Positions 14,719-16,822 of a stretch of DNA of 16,822 bases are shown piece after piece. Origin of the DNA: JBOFCO01 sp051646105 (GTDB taxonomy: Bacteria; Pseudomonadota; Alphaproteobacteria; Rhodobacterales; Rhodobacteraceae); contig JBOFCO010000108.1 of assembly GCA_051646105.1 (NCBI GenBank), positions 1-16,822 on the forward strand. The letters run 5' to 3'. How positions within the stretch are numbered: the stretch's first letter is position 1; each line of letters opens with the position of its first letter. The position numbers were made by a program, and so were the translations under genes. Below the pieces are notes generated by a model. That model did not search any database, had not been told where the DNA came from, and was given only the letters and a program-made list of their open reading frames with translations.

Positions 14719-15410
14719 GCCGCGGGAAACAGACGATCACGGGAATGGGCCAAGTGCCCCTGCATCAGCTCCCGCGCCCGCAGACCATCCCGATCTCGGA
14801 TCGCATCGTGGATCGCCCTGTGTTCGGCATAAACCCGTTCCAGCGCGCCGGGCGTCGTCTTCAGGCTTTGCCCGTGAAACTGCATGCCAACAGCGATATG
14901 GGTTTCCAGCGCGTCCATGGCGATCGCCACATACTGATTTTCCGACGCCCGCGCGATGGCCAGATGAAATGCGAAATCCGCATCCTCACGGTGGCGCTGC
15001 CGCGCTGTCGCATCGCGCAGGCGTTCCAGCGCCAGCGTGATGGGGTCCAGCGTTTCGGGCGTATGCCGCGCGGCGGCCTGTTCTGCCGCCGCCGGTTCCA
15101 GCATCAACCGGAATTCATAGCATCGCAGCAGGCCGGTCACATTTTCCACGCTGCCAAAGCCCAGCGGCTGCCTTATGCCAAGCTGCCGCACGAAGCTTCC
15201 GGCGCCCTGTCGCGAATAGATCAATCCTTGATCCCGAAGGCGTTTCAGTGCTTCGCGGACCACGGGGCGGGAAACCTGAAATTCCGCCGCCAGATCGTGT
15301 TCGGTCGGCAAGCGTTCGTCAGGCGCATAGGCCCCGGATTTGATCGCCTTGAACATGCGGTCAAAGACAAGCTCGCCCAGTGATTTCCGGGGTGCCGCGT
15401 GATCCATCAT
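14715..15410 (-). CDS. FadR-type GntR transcription regulator
   Basis: A 231-residue regulator. The winged HTH spans about residues 10-76 (LPTEHDLAAEFQVSRPVVRE, then QGAGSFV), and a FadR/FCD effector domain follows from about 95, with D145, H149, H197 and H219 as the usual metal or ligand residues. The start is ATG 15410: GGAGG lies eight bases upstream and the codon overlaps the kinase stop as ATGA. The frame stays open up to 15602 but only as an overlap of the kinase gene. Being second in the kinase operon suggests it is autoregulated with the kinase. It may also act on the convergent hydrolase operon. It differs in sequence from the first GntR protein, so it probably senses another metabolite. 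Confidence 0.9.
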   Translation of the reverse strand: MMDHAAPRKSLGELVFDRMFKAIKSGAYAPDERLPTEHDLAAEFQVSRPVVREALKRLRDQGLIYSRQGAGSFVRQLGIRQPLGFGSVENVTGLLRCYEFRLMLEPAAAEQAAARHTPETLDPITLALERLRDATARQRHREDADFAFHLAIARASENQYVAIAMDALETHIAVGMQFHGQSLKTTPGALERVYAEHRAIHDAIRDRDGLRARELMQGHLAHSRDRLFPAA

Positions 15411-16432
15411 CCGTTGATCCTCCGTGCCAACCGCAGCAGCGCATCCCGATCCCCAAAGCCGCCGGATTTCGTCACGATCCGCCAACCCCCGCCGGTTGAC
15501 AGCGGCAAGCCCGGCTGAATGTCGCCGTGCAGGTCCAGCACGTGAACCGCAAGCGCGTCCAGAGCCGCCTCGGCCGTGGCGCCACCGGTCAGCACCAGGC
15601 ATTTCGCGTCGCGCGCCAGACGCGCGATCCCTCTGCCAAGCGCGGCAGCCACCTGTGCCCCCGTTGCACCGCTGCCCTGAACAACCTGCACCAGAGTTAC
15701 ATCGGGGGCGAACAGTGCGTCAGTTTGCCCGTCCGGGGCGGAAATATATCGCAGATCAAGCAGGCCGGCACGAATGGCATCGACCTGCCCCAGCGTGATC
15801 GGGTCGGTCGACCCGACTGCGATCAGCATCGGGCCTTGCAGCCGGGGCAAATTAGCCTGCCCGTTTGCCATTTCTGCCGCCATTGCCTGCGCCGCACCCC
15901 GAGCGCCGACGATCAGGTGCCCCGATGCAGATCGGATCGCGCGGGCCATGTCTTCGGCCGTTTCAATATCCGGAATCCGTGCGGGCTGGCCGAGCACCGC
16001 CGCAACGGACAAGGGCCGATCCACGCCAAACCCACAGACCATTCCATCCTTCACCAGTCGACCGAAATCGGGCAGCGCCGGCACTGCCAGCACCGGACCG
16101 GGGGCAAAGGCCGCAAGCTCTGCCGCGATATTGCCTTTCAGACGGGAGTCAACTTTCTTGAACAGCCGCGTGTCCGACGGCACGGCCGCCACCACCCTTG
16201 CCACAGCGTCCCGCGCGGCATCGGCCGCAATCTCTCGTGAACGCGTGGAAACTGCCAGCACGTCCGCATCATGAATTGCCGTCGCCAGCGCATCGGGGCA
16301 TGTCGCCACCCGAACCTTCATCCCCTTGTCGGCAAAAGGTGCCGCCGCATCCAGCGCACCCGTCAGATCATCGGCAACGATCACCAGTCTGGGCCGCGCA
16401 ACTGACAACCTGATTTGTTCGGCGGATGTCAT
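15407..16432 (-). CDS. DUF1537 four-carbon acid-sugar kinase (OtnK/DtnK family)
   Basis: A 341-residue ATP-dependent kinase family member that phosphorylates four-carbon sugar acids such as threonate or erythronate at O4. Seen motifs are ADDLTGALDAA (20-30), KKVDSRLKGN (92-101), TGGATA (282-287) and TKSGGFGD (321-328), covering both the N-terminal substrate domain and the C-terminal nucleotide domain. Many members have about 400-430 residues, so this is a short version whose ends are nevertheless complete. The start is ATG 16432, preceded by AGGAAAG; a TTG at 16450 would lengthen it by six residues. The product would be the substrate of the PdxA2 protein. It is divergent from a LysR gene and overlaps the downstream gntR. 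The substrate stereochemistry is unknown. Confidence 0.87.
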   Translation of the reverse strand: MTSAEQIRLSVARPRLVIVADDLTGALDAAAPFADKGMKVRVATCPDALATAIHDADVLAVSTRSREIAADAARDAVARVVAAVPSDTRLFKKVDSRLKGNIAAELAAFAPGPVLAVPALPDFGRLVKDGMVCGFGVDRPLSVAAVLGQPARIPDIETAEDMARAIRSASGHLIVGARGAAQAMAAEMANGQANLPRLQGPMLIAVGSTDPITLGQVDAIRAGLLDLRYISAPDGQTDALFAPDVTLVQVVQGSGATGAQVAAALGRGIARLARDAKCLVLTGGATAEAALDALAVHVLDLHGDIQPGLPLSTGGGWRIVTKSGGFGDRDALLRLARRING

Positions 16433-16464
16433 TCTTTCCTGCTTTTGCAAGCGACTATTCTACA

Positions 16465-16489
16465 CGACAGGTTTACATTACCCCTGTCG
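16465..16489. promoter_or_regulatory. Inverted repeat between kinase and lysR genes
   Basis: CGACAGG and CCTGTCG form perfect 7-bp arms separated by 11 bases, in the 84-bp divergent region. A TAGAAT -10-like element for the kinase operon lies just beyond it (16462-16457, minus strand) with no good -35. That layout fits a LysR-activated promoter. The second GntR protein is another possible ligand. Confidence 0.5.
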
Positions 16490-16516
16490 AATGACAAGTG
16501 GAGGAGACCAGAACCA

Positions 16517-16822
16517 ATGCCCGCCACGCCTTTTGAGCTGAACCAGCTTCGCTATTTCGTGGCGGTGGCAGAGGAACTGAACTTTCGCCGCGCCGCGCGC
16601 CGACTGAACATTTCGCAGCCGCCACTGTCCAGGCATATAAACCTGCTGGAACATGCCCTTGGCGTTCGGCTTTTCGACCGGACCAACCGCTCCGTCCGCC
16701 TGACCGCGGCAGGGGAGCGGTTTCTTTTCGACGCCATCGACATCCTCAAGCGCGCCGAGGCGGCTGCATTATTCGCCCGACAGACCGAACGCGGAGAGTC
16801 CGGTACACTGGTGCTGGGTTTC
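16517..16822 (+). CDS. LysR-family transcription regulator, N-terminal part (runs off the window)
   Basis: The first 102 residues of a protein usually about 300 long; the gene is cut by the window end, not broken. The N-terminal winged HTH (about residues 6-65) is clear: LNQLRYFVAVAEELNFRRAA, then LNISQPPLSRHINLLE, then LGVRLFDRTNRSVRLTAAGE. A linker helix follows, and GTLVLGF begins the effector domain. A GGAGGAG Shine-Dalgarno (16500-16506) ten bases before the ATG fixes the start. Divergence from the DUF1537 kinase gene, with an inverted repeat in between, suggests it activates the kinase operon. The effector cannot be judged because the ligand domain is missing. Confidence 0.92.
   Translation, partial: MPATPFELNQLRYFVAVAEELNFRRAARRLNISQPPLSRHINLLEHALGVRLFDRTNRSVRLTAAGERFLFDAIDILKRAEAAALFARQTERGESGTLVLGF

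Noticed and set aside
15411..15602. N-terminal extension of the FadR-type regulator
   Set aside because: It lies inside the kinase gene. ATG 15410 has GGAGG eight bases upstream and an ATGA overlap.
1..16822. CRISPR arrays, insertion sequences, tRNA genes, toxin-antitoxin or phage-defence modules
   Set aside because: No repeat-spacer pattern, transposase, tRNA-like cloverleaf or defence-family protein could be seen on either strand.

Overview
The window reads as a GC-rich alphaproteobacterial chromosome segment, most likely Rhodobacterales or a relative. This is inferred from codon use, tight gene packing with ATGA/TGATG junctions, and the gene families present; no rRNA or marker gene is available to confirm it. 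Almost all of it is coding. No tRNA, rRNA, CRISPR array, insertion sequence or phage gene was seen. It is an accessory catabolic locus for sugar acids or acid-sugar oligosaccharides: four transcription blocks, one lone transporter gene and four transcription regulators.

Layout. (1) 16-1743 (-) is an IlvD/EDD-type sugar-acid dehydratase, divergent from a GntR/FCD regulator at 1873-2607 (+). A perfect 14-bp palindrome lies between them. (2) 9233-2610 (-) is an oppA-oppB-oppC-oppDF ABC importer followed by a D-2-hydroxyacid dehydrogenase and a short-chain dehydrogenase, joined from oppB onward by short gaps or overlaps. A 12/14 copy of the palindrome lies upstream of oppA, so the first GntR protein probably controls both the dehydratase and the importer operon. 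An EamA/DMT exporter-like gene (10348-9422, -) lies upstream. (3) 10522-14718 (+) is a four-gene operon: a sialidase-like Asp-box hydrolase without a signal peptide (COG4692 type), a PdxA2-type dehydrogenase, a DapA-family class I aldolase and an iron-dependent alcohol dehydrogenase. (4) 16432-14715 (-) is a DUF1537 four-carbon acid-sugar kinase followed by a FadR-type GntR regulator. It is divergent from a LysR regulator cut by the window end (16517-16822, +); a 7-bp-arm inverted repeat sits between them.

How they could work together (inference). The Opp-type importer brings in an acidic sugar or small glycoside. The cytoplasmic Asp-box protein may cleave it. Dehydrogenases (SDR, D-2-hydroxyacid dehydrogenase) and the dehydratase would convert aldonates to 2-keto-3-deoxy acids. 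The DapA-like aldolase would split these to pyruvate plus an aldehyde, and the iron alcohol dehydrogenase would reduce the aldehyde. In parallel, the DUF1537 kinase and PdxA2 match the known pair that turns a four-carbon sugar acid into DHAP and CO2. The combination of all these modules, with an intracellular sialidase-like enzyme, is the most unusual feature; the true substrate cannot be read from the sequence.
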